Assembly (NCBI GenBank): GCA_008921705.1
Contig: VFFE01007601.1
Location: 1,826,963 to 1,890,962, forward strand
Reading direction: 5' to 3'
Length of the DNA: 64,000 nt
DNA from: Burhinus oedicnemus
Taxonomy: Eukaryota; Chordata; Aves; Charadriiformes; Burhinidae
Positions 25,961-39,700 of the stretch are shown in pieces. Within the stretch, counting starts at the first letter, position 1. Every line of letters begins with the position of its first letter. A program made the position numbers and the translations under genes. Under the pieces are notes generated by a model, which was not told the DNA's origin, ran no database searches, and worked only from the letters and a program-made list of their open reading frames with translations.

Positions 25961-26485
25961 AGAAAGATCAATTTATTTATTTATTTTTACTAACATCCAA
26001 AACAGCAATAAAATGTGAAAATGGCCATGGGTACGGGTATGTAACATCAGTGAGGATGGTGGGCTGGATGGTACCTGCCCGTAGGTGGCATGCCTTTCAT
26101 TTAAATGCAGAACCCCAGTCCGGGGTCTTTTCCCAGATCTGACCTTGCCCTCCCTGGGTTCTTGATTTTTGAGCATGACAGAAAATCAGGATACTTTTCT
26201 CTCTACTGTGTTGGGCTAGGGGCTACTGGGCATACTGTTTTGCTTGTGTTTACCCTCCAGAAATGTAGAAAAAAGCTACAGCAAAGAAAAATCTACTTAA
26301 TCTGTTCTCTCTGCAGCACATAGAACTTTCACACAAATACATGTTAAGTGGTCTGCCAGCAAGTCCTGCGAAATTGTTAATTACATCCCACAGCAGACCA
26401 CCTGACGTCTTCGGTGGCATGTCCTGCACACTAACATGTCTGAGAGCTGGCAGACCAGGAGAGAGGGGAGATGTCATCCAAACCT

Positions 26486-26780
26486 AGGACTTTTTACAAG
26501 GGTGTGTAGTGGTAGGACGAGGGGTAATGGCTTCAAACTGGAAGAGGGTAGACTTAGATTAGATCTCAGGAAGAAATTTTTCACTCTGAGGGTGGTGAGG
26601 CACTGGAACAGGTTGCCCAGGGAAGTTGTGGAGGCCCCATCCCTGGAGGTGTTCAAAGCCAGGTTGGATGGGGCTTTGAGCAACCTGGTCTAGTGGGAGG
26701 TGTCCCTGCCCATGACAGGGCAGTTGGAACTAGATGATCCTTAAAGTCCCATCAAACCTAAACCATTGTATGATTCTGTA
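26486..26780 (+). mobile_element. CR1 LINE, 5'-truncated 3' end
   Basis: A + strand fragment of a chicken-repeat-1 retrotransposon, truncated at its 5' end as most CR1 copies are. It runs from a 'tttttacaagggtgtgtagtg'-like segment through the well-known 'cactggaacaggttgccc' and 'ccatccctggaggtgttca' segments to a 'ccattgtatgattctgta' 3' end. The last 65 or so codons of CR1 ORF2 are still open: a frame ending at TAG 26691-26693 reads [20 protein letters not shown] and closes with LDGALSNLV, the usual CR1 C-terminus. The preserved frame suggests a comparatively young insertion. It is not a functional gene because the endonuclease and most of the reverse transcriptase are missing. Confidence 0.95.
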
Positions 26781-27964
26781 ATCCTCCCCAAGACTGTTCA
26801 GCTGCCAACGCTTCTTCATTGCACCTCCACTGCACGTCTATCTGCTGACTGCAATTCAAGTAACACCCAACAGAGAAAAAACTCTCTCTGCTAACCCTGA
26901 CCCAAATCATCGGGGACTCAAGGACCACGTCCAGTAGCTGGGATGGCACTTGGAGAGCTGAAGGCAGCTGCTTCAAAAGAATCCAAGCAAAAACTGCTGC
27001 CCCATGCGGTAAGCTGCCCTGTTCTGGAGCAGTTTGTTTTTAGAAGTCTCCAGGTTTGCCCTCAGTTAAACCATATAGCGGTAGTCTAATGTGGAGATGC
27101 CAAAAGCATCTGTAAGTGTTGCTGAGTTCCTCTATCAGAAGAAATCACATTTGTCATCTTACACAGTTACTGAAAAATCACTTTTTGGAACAATTTTTCT
27201 TTGCAGGGATGTCTTAGAAACAAATCGTGTCTACATACAATTTGGCCCCATGTAAGTCTACCTCTTAAACACCATCTGAAGAGCTTAACTTGATCCTTAA
27301 AATATGATTCTGCTGTGAGGTGTGCTGTGAAAAATGTATTATGGGAAAGTCTTTCCATCTCAGTAATTTCCAGAAGAAATACCTTTGTTTGACAAGTGCA
27401 AGAGCAGAGACTTTTTTAATTTATTTTTTTAAAATATACATAGGCCTGCAAACTCAGCCTGGATTTTAAAATCAGTCTGGATTCTTTCCTTCTCATATAC
27501 CTCCTGATAACAATGATTTGCCAGGCCCTCAGGTATTTTTCGTTGTTCCCTCCGTTCCCTTACTGTGGTTTATTCAAGTAGTGGTTTTCTCAGCATTACT
27601 CTGTGTGTAATTGAAGGCAACATTGCAGATGGAAATAACTAGCACTTAGCTCATGTGTGTGAAAAAAGAGCAGAATCCATAGCTGCGATGGTCCTGCAGT
27701 GTAAAAATAAAAGTATAAACAAAGGAAAAATGGCTTCAGGTGAGAAGGTGTAAGTGGAGGAAGACAGGATTCCGTAAGGAGTGTGCTGTGTGAGCAGCAC
27801 AGAAGTGTTTATGTTGATGTTTTGTCCTTTAGGTGCAGGTTTTTAAATTACTGTATATTTCAAATGAACACAGATTCTAATTGGGGGGTATAAATACCAT
27901 TATCTATAAAACCAAGATCTGAAATGTAGTAAAATACACAAACTGCTAAACTTCATCACCAAAC

Positions 27965-28085
27965 AAAAGTACAGCTAAGTAAGCTTTTCCTAGAGATCCC
28001 TCCAGAGGCCAGAATAAAATTCTGGGGCAGAGCTGGGACTTGAACCATGGCCAGCCCAATAAGCTGTGGACCGTCTTCCCTCTGC
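27965..28085 (-). mobile_element. Possible MIR-like remnant, minus strand
   Basis: 'ggggcagagctgggacttga' followed by 'accatggcc' resembles the reversed MIR tRNA-like head (cagagccgggattcgaaccc). The rest is weak. Confidence 0.35.
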
Positions 28086-29041
28086 TCCGTGTCCCTCCGT
28101 CTCCAAGTAGCTGCTTCAGATCTCCAGAGCCCTGAGAGAGGAAACATCCTTCCATGCAAGCAAAGCCAGTATCATGACAAAACTGGTGTGCGTTACACAT
28201 CACACGGTTTTCTAGTTGTAAATTACCCTCTGAATAAACTAACATTGTCTTGAATGGATTTTTCCCTCTCCAAATTGCCACCTCTTTGGAAAGATATTAC
28301 ATTTTCAAGGAAAGCTGAAGCGTCATGAATAATTTTGAATTCATTTTGCCTCCTTTTATAGATCAACTTTTAAAAGATTTTTTTGGTTTTGGTAGAAACC
28401 TTGAACAGTAACTTTCCTCAGCAGTCTCTTTATTGTTATTTTTTAAACCTCGGTACTTTCAGCCTCCAACTTTGCAATACAGTTCTTTTATATGGCATTT
28501 AGGTTTTGAGAGATTTAGTTGGTGGAAAAATGGGAAACGTTGAAAGGCTGAGCTAATTAATGTTTCCTCAGCCTATCTCAAGTAAGCTATCGTGTTAGAG
28601 TTTTGCCACGTTTGTAATTTATGCCTGTTAAACCTTTGTTTTATCATCTATTACTGAGTTCTAGGCTTCTGTTTGCACTTACTGGCTGTAACAAGCATTT
28701 CATTTTATATGGAGAAAAAATGGTTTCAGTTACTTTTACTGTACCCGAAAAGGAGAATGGGATTTGCAAATGATAAATGGGGAAGTTGACTAGCTAACTA
28801 ATAAAGATTTGTCTTAATCAAGTATGATTTGTCAGAACAGGAGCGCACTGGGGTCAGGGCACACGCAATGAATAATACAGCATTCACTGGAGAAAAGGAC
28901 CAGGCAAAGGGCCTCATAAATATGCTGCGATTACCCATTGCTAATTCGTATTCAAAGAATGAGTTGCACTGAAGCCAGCTTCGAGGTTGCTGAGCTGTTC
29001 ACCTGCTTTGTGGGCTTTCTGATGTTTAAGAAAGTTTTTTT

Positions 29042-29067
29042 TAATATATATATACACACACACACAC
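29042..29067. repeat. Compound (TA)n(CA)n microsatellite
   Basis: A run of TA units passes directly into CA units, following a T-rich stretch. Confidence 0.9.
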
Positions 29068-32000
29068 GGTGTTTTCAGAATGCTTTATTTTTGCACAGAC
29101 TGCTACACTTTTTGGTCAACAATTTTAAGCATTATTTATTAATCATCCTCTAGGTTTGTTTTATTTTTCTAATGTCTGGACACTATTTTATTTCTGGTTT
29201 TCGTTGTTTAAATATGAATGTGAATACAGCAGGAGATAGTTCCATTCACATTTAAAATGAATTGCTGAACAGTGTAAGAAAGGTTAAAACACTTTTTAGC
29301 TCCACGGAAGTATTAAAGATCAAAAATGCACGGACTTTTTGCTTGTGTTGCCAGCTTCCCTGACTTTCTAACTGGTCTGTGGTTTCAGGATAAACCTGGT
29401 ACGTCAGGATGTTGGGGGAAACCTGAACAAACCCAGATGTCATTTTACATGTCTCTGGCTTTGTTTTCATTTGTTGATATTGCTTTTAGGTTCAAGGAGC
29501 CATTTCTCAGGTTGAAACAGTTGAAGGATAGTCTCTTCTTAGAGATTTTCTGATGTCCAGAAACTGAGATGCGGTTCCTATTGGTGAGTTTTATTCTTCA
29601 AGACCCATTTATATAAACAGGTCGTGAAGAATCAGTTTAAAAAAAAATATAAAATTGTTCCAGTGCTTACAGATATACTAGCAGACTTTATTCTTCGTCT
29701 TGGTACTGTTTAAATGTCATATGCTGTGGATTTGTGTAGTTAAATAAGTCTGAAAAAAAATCTCTTGCGCCACCCTTCAATTTTAAAACATTTTTCAACA
29801 TTTCAAAATGTTTTCTTCTCTTTTGAAAACCTAATGTAACTTGGTTTTCCATTTGCTGGTTGGCTGATAGTCTGTCTCATCTGTTTTGTACTCAGCTCTG
29901 TCTTGAAGTGCATTTATTGCTGTAAATCAGCTATAGAGGTAGGGCCAACTTTATGAGCCTCGAGCTGCTGAATGCAGGAGGCTGAGTTGCCAACTCTCTG
30001 CCTACACATTTTAAGGCTTTGAAATAACCAGTACTGCAGGGTCCAAAGTAATTATTTACACTGCTTTGAGTTTATGGCAAACTTGGTAGATGGTGGAGCG
30101 TTTTTGATTAAATTATGACTATGAATCCAGCCTTAGTTAGACAAACCAAAGATCACTGTTGTGTCATCTCAGTGCTGTTTGGAGTCATAGGTTTAATTAA
30201 GCGATGGTTTGTGGCTCAAGTTTTAGAGGGTATGTTTCTGCAACTTAATTTAGATGCAACCAGGATTGTTAATACTCGCCCCTGCTAAATCACTTTCAGA
30301 AAAGTTCAAGATTGGCAGTACGGTAATGAAACAGCATCCGTTCCATGCACCAAGCTTGGAGTGAGTGGGGACTTCTTCCATCCTGACAGTCCTTAAGGTA
30401 GTAGGAAAAGAAGATACCAAGCGTTGGTTCCCAACTTCACTTACATAAGTGATTGAAATGGGGGTAGCAAGTTGTTTACTTACTGATGCACTAAGCAAGG
30501 ATTTCTTTTGCCTTAGAGCTTTTTTGAAGGAAGGGAGGGGGGTGGTGGTGGTAAAACAAGATGCGAAGGGAGGAATTTGGAGTGGATGAACATTGCCGAG
30601 CTGGTGCATGGCTGGAACAATGGCTGGACTTCAATGTAGATATGCGCTCAGGAGAATCAAAGTCTGCCACCTCCTGTGAATGTTGCTGTGAGGATGTTAG
30701 TGAGGGAGCTCAGATAGATGGGTGATGGGAGTAGACAGAAAAAAATACATCAGTTAGTGAGAGATGAGTAGTTTTATACCAGCAGATTGATGTAAGTTAG
30801 GATTTCAGAGAAGGTATGAAATCTTAGAAAAAGAAAAGGCTACTGGAGGTGAAGTTACTAGGTCTGTCATATATCATCTTTCTCCTTTCTTTTTCCTGTT
30901 TTCTTCTCATTCATCTGCCTTTTTTTTCCTGGGGAAAGACAGAATAGGCCTGGACCATGGGAGGTGTTGGTTATGAAATGTCCCCAGTTTGTTCTTAAAG
31001 GCATGTGGCATCTTTCTCAAATACATTTTCTTCCCTACTTTAGACAAAGCACAAAGCCTGAATTCTGATTAGGTGTTCCGGATGTTTTTCTTTCTGGTTT
31101 CCTTGACCTCGGGATCAACAGACCCCTTTTGCTATTGGCCAATGCAAATAATTTCATGATCATCTGTTATAACTTATAGGGACCTTTTTCACTTGAAAAA
31201 TGTTTGTATTTTAAGTTTGGTGGACTTCTTGGACTTTGGAGGATTGGGAGGTCTTTTTAGGGTTTTTTCTGCTTTCACAGTAACACTGGGCAACTTCTTT
31301 TATCCTCTCTTGCATCTGAACTTCTGACAGCTCTGGAAATGTTGGATGTCCTCAGTGTATGCTGTTGACTGTCAGTACTCTTTCTGCTGGTACGGCATTT
31401 GCTTCTGCTGAAGAGGCCAGCTCGTCTCTACAGCATTATTTTATTGTGTTAAGTGACCACTTAACAGCATGCAGATTAACTTCTCTGTGGCAGATTCTTG
31501 AGGCATTTGAGCACCGACTCTCATGTTTCACTGTTCTGTTAATGCTTTACAAATTGTCTCTCCATTGACTCATAGCCATTATATTATCCTTCATCTATCT
31601 GTATTAACCTGCGCTTGTCGTTTAATAACTTTAATGATCTAAATCCTTCTGTCTCTAATTATATTGGCTGTTCAATGTAAATATATATCAACTGCAAGCT
31701 TGTACATTTATAGGACTTTTACCTGTGTCCCTACACTTAAAGATATGTCATCACTTTCTTTATTAACTTTCTGCTGTCAGAAGTATAAAGTATTTGAATC
31801 AACCTTGAATTCTTCTAACTCCTGCAACATATATTTTCCAAGTTTGTAAATCTACGTGCTGTCACCTCTGAACAGCTAGCATTTAATGCTTTCTAGCATT
31901 TTTTTCCCAGAAACTGCTGTGGATGATTTATCTCTTTTAGTCTCCTAAAAATCTAAACTTTTAACCTGTCCAAAACGGAGTGGCTTTTGGAAAAAAAGTG

Positions 32001-32482
32001 TCCCAGCCTCAAATGTTTACTGAGTTCCTGCCTGTGTCGGTGTAGTTCATCTCCAAAAATCTTCCATAACCTTTCGCTACATCTTCAGAGCATGAGATTT
32101 CTTTGTGCAAAGACAGCACGAAAGCGCGCTCCCCAAATGGCGTTGTTCACTAGGGAAAGCTGAGGATCTCAGAGTGGAAGTGTTCTTCGTTCCTACTCTG
32201 ATTCCTTCTCTCACAACACACAGTGGTTTTTTGAATTTGTTTTGTGATTCTGTCGATCAGCCATCTTGATTTTTAACATGATTTTCTGCTTTTCATGGTG
32301 TAAATTAGTTTGTCTTTTCTCACCTCTAATTACATGGCTCGGATGCATGCATTGTACATATGATGAGACTGGGCAAATCATACTTCCGGGTGTCCTCTGC
32401 ATGATTCGGTTGGTTTTAAGCTTTTTTTTATGTTTTAAACTATATCAGAATATCTGCTGCGTTTTGTGAAATGTATTTATGG

Positions 32483-32503
32483 ACACACACACACACACAC
32501 ACA
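32483..32503. repeat. (AC)n microsatellite
   Basis: About ten uninterrupted AC units. Confidence 0.95.
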
Positions 32504-35500
32504 GAGGGTACACTTAGAGAAGAAAAGTGCTGTATAAACCATGTTGGATTATTTTATTTTCCATATGAAAAGAAAAATGAGGACTCTGTCTTCTAAATTC
32601 ATAAAAATGCATGTTTATTTATCCAAAAGCCTGGAGAGGCTCATTCTGTATCATTCCTGTCTCTTGAGTAAATATATTAGTCATTCAAAAGGAAAAAAGT
32701 ATTATTGACTTGAGTGATTAGGAAAAGCTCTTTCAAAATCAGTTTAGCTGATAAAGTAAATAAATGCTTAAATGGCTGGAGGCAAAAAAAGGAAAAGAAA
32801 CACCAGTCAAGCACAACTTATTTTGCGTCCTTGATATGTGTGTAGGTATTAGAACTCAAGCTTTGTGGAACATATATTAATTAATTTTGATTTGTACATA
32901 TAAATAAATACCACATATAGGTTACAGGCAAATTCCAAAGTAAGGACACATTCAGGAGCGTAAAGCATCACTAGAAGTGTTCATTATCTTTTGGGTTTAT
33001 CTCAGTATAAAAGTTGAAAACCATGTGCCAATTTCTGCACACATGAAGGGGGAAGCTGGGTTTGCATTTGTTGTTTTTTGGGGGGTTTGTGTTTTCTTCA
33101 GTTGGGGAAAGCATCTTCATTCTTCTAATCAGGTTCAGTGTTTTAGGATAAGAAATGTTATATTTTTTTTACATAACAGTCTCACTGAACCAATTACTGT
33201 TTGTGTTGGACCTACAACATAGCATTATTAAGGTGTTCAGCACTGAGGAGTCTGATTTCCCACACCTTGTTCAAACACCTTTAAGGTGGAAAACATTTGG
33301 GGCTGTGAATTTTAGCATTCACCCTTTAAGGCTGATGCTTGTTAATATTGTTATGTACTTCGTCAGAATTTTTTTTTCTGTTCATCACAGCATTGTTTAA
33401 GACTGAGATAATTGCTATATCAAATATTCCTGCCCTCTGTCAGTACATAGATAATAACGATGTAAATGCATTCACCCTTCTGCTTCTCGTAGTTTAGCTG
33501 TAATTTTAGAACATAATTTTATGCATCTCTTTGGGAATTTCGGCTAGAAGAGGCAGCACCACGTAGTCTTTTGTAGGACTTGGGACGGCACTCTACTAAA
33601 CAGTGTCCGTACATACTGACTAAAAGGTAATCTCCAAATAATTGACATTGTTAAGATTCTATGAAAATAACACCATTACTGGCAACGTACAACACCCTTC
33701 ATTTTGTGTATTGGTCTTAATTCACGCATCTGCACTACAGTATATCTTAGAAACCTGACCTTTTCACATAACTGTAGTAGCATCGTCAATGATTTGCATT
33801 ATAAGTAGTCTGGAAATATCTATACAGCACTGTTGCACTAAAAACATGAATCTGCCACGTAGATGAAGGTTTTAGCTGGCAGGAAAACATCAGAGTCGTG
33901 GGGAAACTTGAAAAATTATAGCAAGCAGGTAGTGATGATATCAAGCTTGTAATTAGCTGTATTGTGGGCTAATGTTACCTTTTTTTCCCAGGCCTGGGCA
34001 CCTTCAGTTGCAAACCAAGTGAGGAGACTTCATGTCATTTATAAGTCTGTATTTTCTTTATTTATTAATATTTTTTTTGACTGTCTTGACCTTCCAGCTA
34101 AAAATCAAGTTTCACTGTCATCAGTGAATTTTCTGAGTAGAACAAGGATATGAAGAGGATCTGTGGATAAAGGTGTCAATTTATGTTTGCAAACTTATTG
34201 TGAGATTATGTTACCTCCGTTATGTCTCTTTGTTCAACTTATGTTGTTATTTTAGCCCAAAAAAGGCCAAAGATCATCAACTAAAGTGCATGTAGAGTAA
34301 AGTTGCTCCTGTAAAATTGATGATCCGTCCAATTATTTATCTATAGAGGCTGCTGGGAAGAAACGCAACTATCTCAGTTCTCAGACCCCTCTGCTAGGTT
34401 GAACTTCATGGCTGAAGGTTTAATCCCTAAGTGTCATATCAACAATTCATTCTGTGATATTCTGGCTGACATGCTCTCCTTCCTTATTTATTGATGTCTT
34501 CAGTCATCGACAATGAGAGGAAAATACACTATTCGTCAAAGTGACGGTGTTTTACCCTCACTTACAGTTGATGCTGCTGTCACATTGATGGTTGGAAAAT
34601 AAACTCAATCATTATAAAAAGCTAAGAGTGTGAACTTGCCAGTGACAGGAAGAAGATGAAAAAAAAACCCACAGTAACTTGCTTAAAATTGGTGTAATAA
34701 AAATAGAGCTGTTTCCTATAAAGATATTTTTGAGCTTTGTGAAATACCAAGCCATTTCAGCCATTTACTTTACAGTTATTCCTTTGAAGGAAGATCTATT
34801 CCTTGCACTCCTTTATGTCTTTGCAAACACATGTATAATTTTTAGCAGTAAATATTTGTTATCATTCCACCTCATGCTACTTGGTTAGTAATTTGTTGGG
34901 GTTTTTTCCTCTCTATTTTTAAGGGATTTTGCTTTGTGTTTTCTCCCCCAGATTACATTGAATGCATGTATCTCTTTGTGTATTACAGTATTTTGAGTGC
35001 TTTGATGAGGAAAAAGCTCAGTATAGTTTCATCCAGTAAGTCCTTTGACATGCAAACGTAGGCAAAGCTCTCTTGAATCGCTTTCTTAGGCTACCATTTG
35101 TATAACTGTACTGCACCTTACAGCTGTTTTAACTCAATAACCACATATCTTACCACATTTCACCTTTGGGAGGCATTGTATATACAGCTAAAAGTAAAGA
35201 GCAGCAAGCCAAGAGGGACAAGATAGCATAATGAGGATGTCAATTTGTGGTCAGATATCTGAGGAAATATTTATCTTACTTGTACTGTACTTGGCAACAG
35301 ATAGAGAAATATATATGTAATGAATTTCCTCAGACTTTATCTGGCAGAGTGTGTACCTTGTGTTAAATAGATTTAGAAAAAAACCATTGCTTGTCTCAAA
35401 TTTGTAAAGTTTGAGGTGATTCTGCTTCGGAAATGGACTGTATCTATTAAAAAAAAAAAAAAAAAGAATAGTCATGTTTGCTCTACTAACATATTAGTGA

Positions 35501-35699
35501 AATTTTAATGATTAATTTTCTTGAGGCTCCTCAAATAATGGCATTTTAAGATCCCGCTCACTCACCAGAACGAAAGCAAGGCATGATTTTTGTTGTTTAT
35601 GAAAAAAAATCATGTTTTCGTTGTTTTCCTCAGTTTTGGTGCATACATCTGGCAAGCTAGCTAAGTAGCCTAAATGCATGTGCACAGAAATGCTGGTTG

Positions 35700-35870
35700 T
35701 CTCACACGTGCTGTGTGTCCTGAGGCAAGCTACAGCTGCTTCAGCTGCTTGAGTCTCTTTCCCCATCTGTAAAATGGGACTGATTTAACTTATTTTTCTC
35801 CTTCAGGGAAATACAGAGAGAATTTCTTAATGTTTCTGTAGAGCTTTGAAGATTAAAATCTCTTCTCTAT
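35700..35870 (+). mobile_element. MIR-like CORE-SINE, plus strand
   Basis: 'gtgctgtgtgtcctgaggca' and then 'ctctttccccatctgtaaaa' with 'tgggactgat' are close to MIR consensus. The 3' part 'gtagagctttgaagattaaa' fits the MIR tail. This is the best-preserved MIR-like copy in the window. Confidence 0.65.
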
Positions 35871-36663
35871 ACTTACTGCTAATATTTCAGTGTAAGAAGA
35901 ACATTTGACTCGAACTGTTTGAAGAGTAAAGTTTTGGCGCCTTGTGTTCTCTTTGTACCATGTTTTGTGGCCTCTCCACTATAATTTTGCAACATTTGGT
36001 TCAGCATAAGCTGCGGAAGCAAACAAGCCCTGTGTAAACAAACGGTGATGACAATAGGTTAATGTCTATGTCTGCTATTTAAAACGTCAGGAGATCCATT
36101 ACAGTGTATCTCTAAGCTTGCCAGAAATAGTCCATGATGGAGCAAAATAGACATCAGTAACTGAGCTTAGCCTGAAATAGCTTTTATTTAAGTATCGATG
36201 ATAAATGCTGAGAGGCACAGAGAGTTTATGTCTTCTAATATGACTTCTCAGTGTCTTTAGAGGTGTAAGGATGGCTGGTGTTTTAGCAAAGGCTTCCTGA
36301 CTTCCATTCTAAGACAAGGAGTGGGCTTGAGGAGTGTGTGGGGAAATATGAACATCCAGCACTTAGAGCAAGTCTGAAGGTCTTCTTGCCTTCGTTTCAC
36401 AGACCAAAGGTCAGCGTCAATTCCCAGGGCCTAGAGAACCTCCAGAGATTGCAGGGAGACAGGTTTGGTTGTTACTTCTTCCGTTTTACATTGCTTGAAA
36501 AACTTAAAATTTACTATAATGATGTCTTCCTCTTTGCAGTTAGGAGGAGTGATTAGGCTACCACACGTATTAAATGCCGTTGTTACAATCTAACCTGGCA
36601 TTTTGAGGCCTTACAGTCACAAGCTATATTTTTCATGATTTACATTTTGATTTTTTAATGCAG

Positions 36664-36734
36664 AGCAGATTGGACAGGAGATGCTGGAAAACCTCAGCCA
36701 TGACAGAGAGAAGATCCAGCGTGCTCGGGAAAGG
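36664..36734 (+). CDS. VTI1A: VTI1A internal exon, central SNARE motif (71 nt)
   Basis: This is a partial coding exon of vesicle transport through interaction with t-SNAREs 1A. VTI1A is a tail-anchored Qb-SNARE that pairs with syntaxin-type Qa, Qc and R-SNAREs in fusion at the trans-Golgi network and endosomes. The exon follows a T-rich tract and an AG at 36662-36663, and ends at AGG before a consensus GTAAGT donor at 36735-36740. The first two bases (AG) complete a glutamate codon begun in the upstream exon. Then come 23 full codons beginning QIGQEMLENLSHDREK, matching the vertebrate VTI1A SNARE helix as I know it. By alignment to yeast Vti1 (LRSQRE versus LSHDRE), the aspartate at 36702-36704 sits at the zero layer. 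The reading frame is open and joins in phase to the exon at 41227. The preceding exon was not found in this window. The identification is firm; the only other candidate, VTI1B, differs in this stretch. Confidence 0.96.
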
Positions 36735-39700
36735 GTAAGTTTGATAATAAGTAGTTGCTGGTCTCGGATTTTACTTGTTTTGGGCAAGTTCTCTGTGCAT
36801 GCAAAAATAACCCAGCATATTGATCAGTTTTATATAAATCAGCTGCTATCATGAGTTATAATCACCATCTGCAGGGAAGCACTTAAAAAGTGTCTTATAT
36901 GAGTCCAATCCTGCAAAGCTTCACCTAGAGGGAGTCATCCTGAAGTCGCCAAACCCACTGTTGGAAGCAATCTTTCGTCACTAACATCATAGTTAAGTCA
37001 GTTTTCTGTCCTTTGTTATAGTGTCCATTGCAGTGACTTCTTGGACTTTCAGTGAAACGAAGTTCATTATCATGACTTAGCTTCTAATAGTTAATCAACC
37101 TTACTCTTCGTAGCTGCAAATGCTAATAGTTGCCTTCTTAGGCAATTCTGTGTGAAAGAGCAGGTAGTGGTTCCTTACACTGCTGCTGTGTCACTGCAGT
37201 CAAGATAACATATCTGTGTCATTTTTTGGCCTATGTTGCCTCCACAGGGATCAACTCTACTCTGTAGAGTTAATGAAGATGCCCAGATGCCCATCCCATC
37301 CAACACATACAACTTCTCTGAACTTCAGTCTAAGAAATTTGCCTCCCTGGTTCTGGTTTCTGCTCACAGAACCAGGAGTGACTGAACCTGTGACTTTCTG
37401 TCCATGACATGTTGATCAGATACTTTCCTGGGTGTCCAAATTTGCCAAATCTAACTCCTCCTACAGGCCTCTAGCTGACGCCACTTGAGAAAACTCCTTT
37501 GCCTGTCCCAGGGAGTTACTTTACCTGGATAGCTTTGATTGGTAAAGCTTTATATGATGGCTTTAACGAGGCATTTTCTGTCAGCTGTACCAGTTGCTTT
37601 CTCAAGTCCTGGGCATTAATTAAAACGTTAAGTATAGCTAAATCATAAAATGTAACTAAGGATTGTGAGCATTTACCAAGTGTTGTTCAGGCAACTTTGT
37701 TTGTGTCCTATTTCATCTCCGCTCCTCACATCCCTAGTGACTGCTGAGCCTGAGATGCTTTTCTGTTTCTAGCTGGACAAGTAAAACCTAGGCAATGGAG
37801 ATGAATAACATGTATCCCTTTCTGCTGATCCTCAAAATCCTCAGGAAAAAGGCAGTGTATTTCTGATGGCTCTGTACACATCATTCGTCATGTAACTTTT
37901 CCTTTTCTGGGCTTTCCACCTAAAGAGCAAATTTCTTTGATGGCAAAACATGTAAGCTGCAAGGAGCAAGATTAAAAATAAGGTTATTCTGGGAAATAGT
38001 TCAGTGAAAGACCCCTGGAATGGGAGATCTCAAATACCAAGTTTTTTATCATGCCACTTAAACTATTTTGTTTAGGGAATTCAGAAAAGTTCTCCGTTGG
38101 AACCACATGAGTGCATCTGTCCCAGCTGTCTATATACTTAGATGTACAGTCAGCAATGATCTTGGATAACTTGGCAAGTTTTCCATTTTGTGGAGATTTC
38201 TTAAAGACCAGGACGGAGGGTGCTCTGTCAATGCGTAAGAGCTTTACACCGAATATATGGCGTTATTATCTTATCAACCAGGGAATAAACTTGTCTTCTG
38301 AAAGTCAAATGTCAACTTGAGTACAATGGTCGGTTCTTACCAGTTCAATGTTGTGAAAATTAAGAATATTTTCTTACAAGCAAAATTTAAATGAGTTGGC
38401 GTCTCTATAGTTGGGTTAAATTTACACATACGAGTTTTTCTGCCTGCAGAATAAAATGTTGGAATGAAGAAAAATGCAAGATGTAGCTAGTATCATTTTG
38501 AATAAATGAAGATGACGTGCAGTGCAAAATACCTGTGTAATAACACTTGTGAAGAGGAATTACCTAAGCTACTTTTTTTTTTAAGCCAAAGAGAAGGCAT
38601 AAAAGCTCTGCTACAAGAGTCAGATAGGTTAACTGGAGTATAAAGAACTCTAAGAGACACATCATTTTTTTAGGAAAATCTCAAATTAGAATGTGTCTAA
38701 GGCAGACAAGATATCAACAGCAGCATCTTGTTCACCTTTCTTCCTTTTTCATTATTATTCTTAATAATATATTTTAAAAGCTTTTTTAAACACGGTGTAG
38801 ATTTGCCATTGCTAATATCAAAGCATCTTTCGATATGTTTTCACTACAGCAGTTCTGTGAAACGAGGAAGTGCCGTCTTATGGCATTTAACATGTTTGCA
38901 TGCCACCAGTTCTTTGGCTTCTGCAGTGCGCTGGTACTGGTAAACAAATGATGGAAGAACTACCATCAGATATTTCAGTTTTAAATAAAAACAAACTTAC
39001 TGTTTGAAACTCTTTATTTTTTTTTTTCTGCCAATGCAGGAAGAAAAGGTGGTTTTTTAGTGTTCTCTTGGGAGGTAGCTAGAGATCTTCCAACTATGTG
39101 TGTACATTGTTTCTTTCTTAACATTTCTTTTGCTTATATTGTGGGGTTTTTTATTATCATAAAAATATGAGGTCGTCTTGCTTAGAGGAGTTTGTCAAAC
39201 CTCTAAGATCAGGGTCCCCTTCCTAACTATCAGTACTGATTCTAGCTGTCAGGTAGAATCCTGCAGCAAGAGAGGAAAGTTAGGATCAAACATATAATGG
39301 TAAAAAGGAGAGAGCTACTTTTCTCTGAAAAGGGAGGAGAAGCCCCAAGTGTTAAATGCATCTTTATGAATAATAAAAGACCGATGTAAAGCATACATTT
39401 GTACTTCAGATTCCCTTCTAGCATAGATAAGAACTTGGCTTTTTAATGAGCCTTTTAAAAATTATTGTGACGTTTTTTCTTCTGTTGCTTGTGTCAAACC
39501 GGGCTAAACTGCTTTTCTGGAGCTTGAATTGACTAGATGAATCAGGAAAAAATGAGGGAATGGCCTCCCTGGAATATAATGCTCATCTTTGTTCCATCAT
39601 GGCACATAATTATAGAGATCTGAGTGTCAGTGCAAGCCGTCCCACTGAATACAGTATTGCTAAGAGCAAGTCTTGGTTGGTGTTACCCAGTCCTAGCTTC

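Larger units (their letters stand above)
28286..35699. other. Intron stretch with no gene recognised
   Basis: Seven kilobases of AT-rich sequence hold two dinucleotide repeats and no interspersed repeat or exon that I could recognise. The longest frame (30250-30609, minus) shows no known motif. Confidence 0.6.
1..36663 (+). other. VTI1A: VTI1A intron, 3' part (5' end outside window)
   Basis: This is at least 36.6 kb of intron upstream of the first visible exon. I searched it for the exon that should precede the central SNARE motif (encoding a peptide ending near GYQIAVET) and did not find it, so that exon most likely lies before base 1. The acceptor at the end has a T-rich tract (about 36646-36658) and an AG at 36662-36663. 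Apart from the repeats and CpG-rich patches listed separately, the sequence is AT-rich and shows no codon-like conservation or paired splice sites that I can recognise. Confidence 0.85.
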
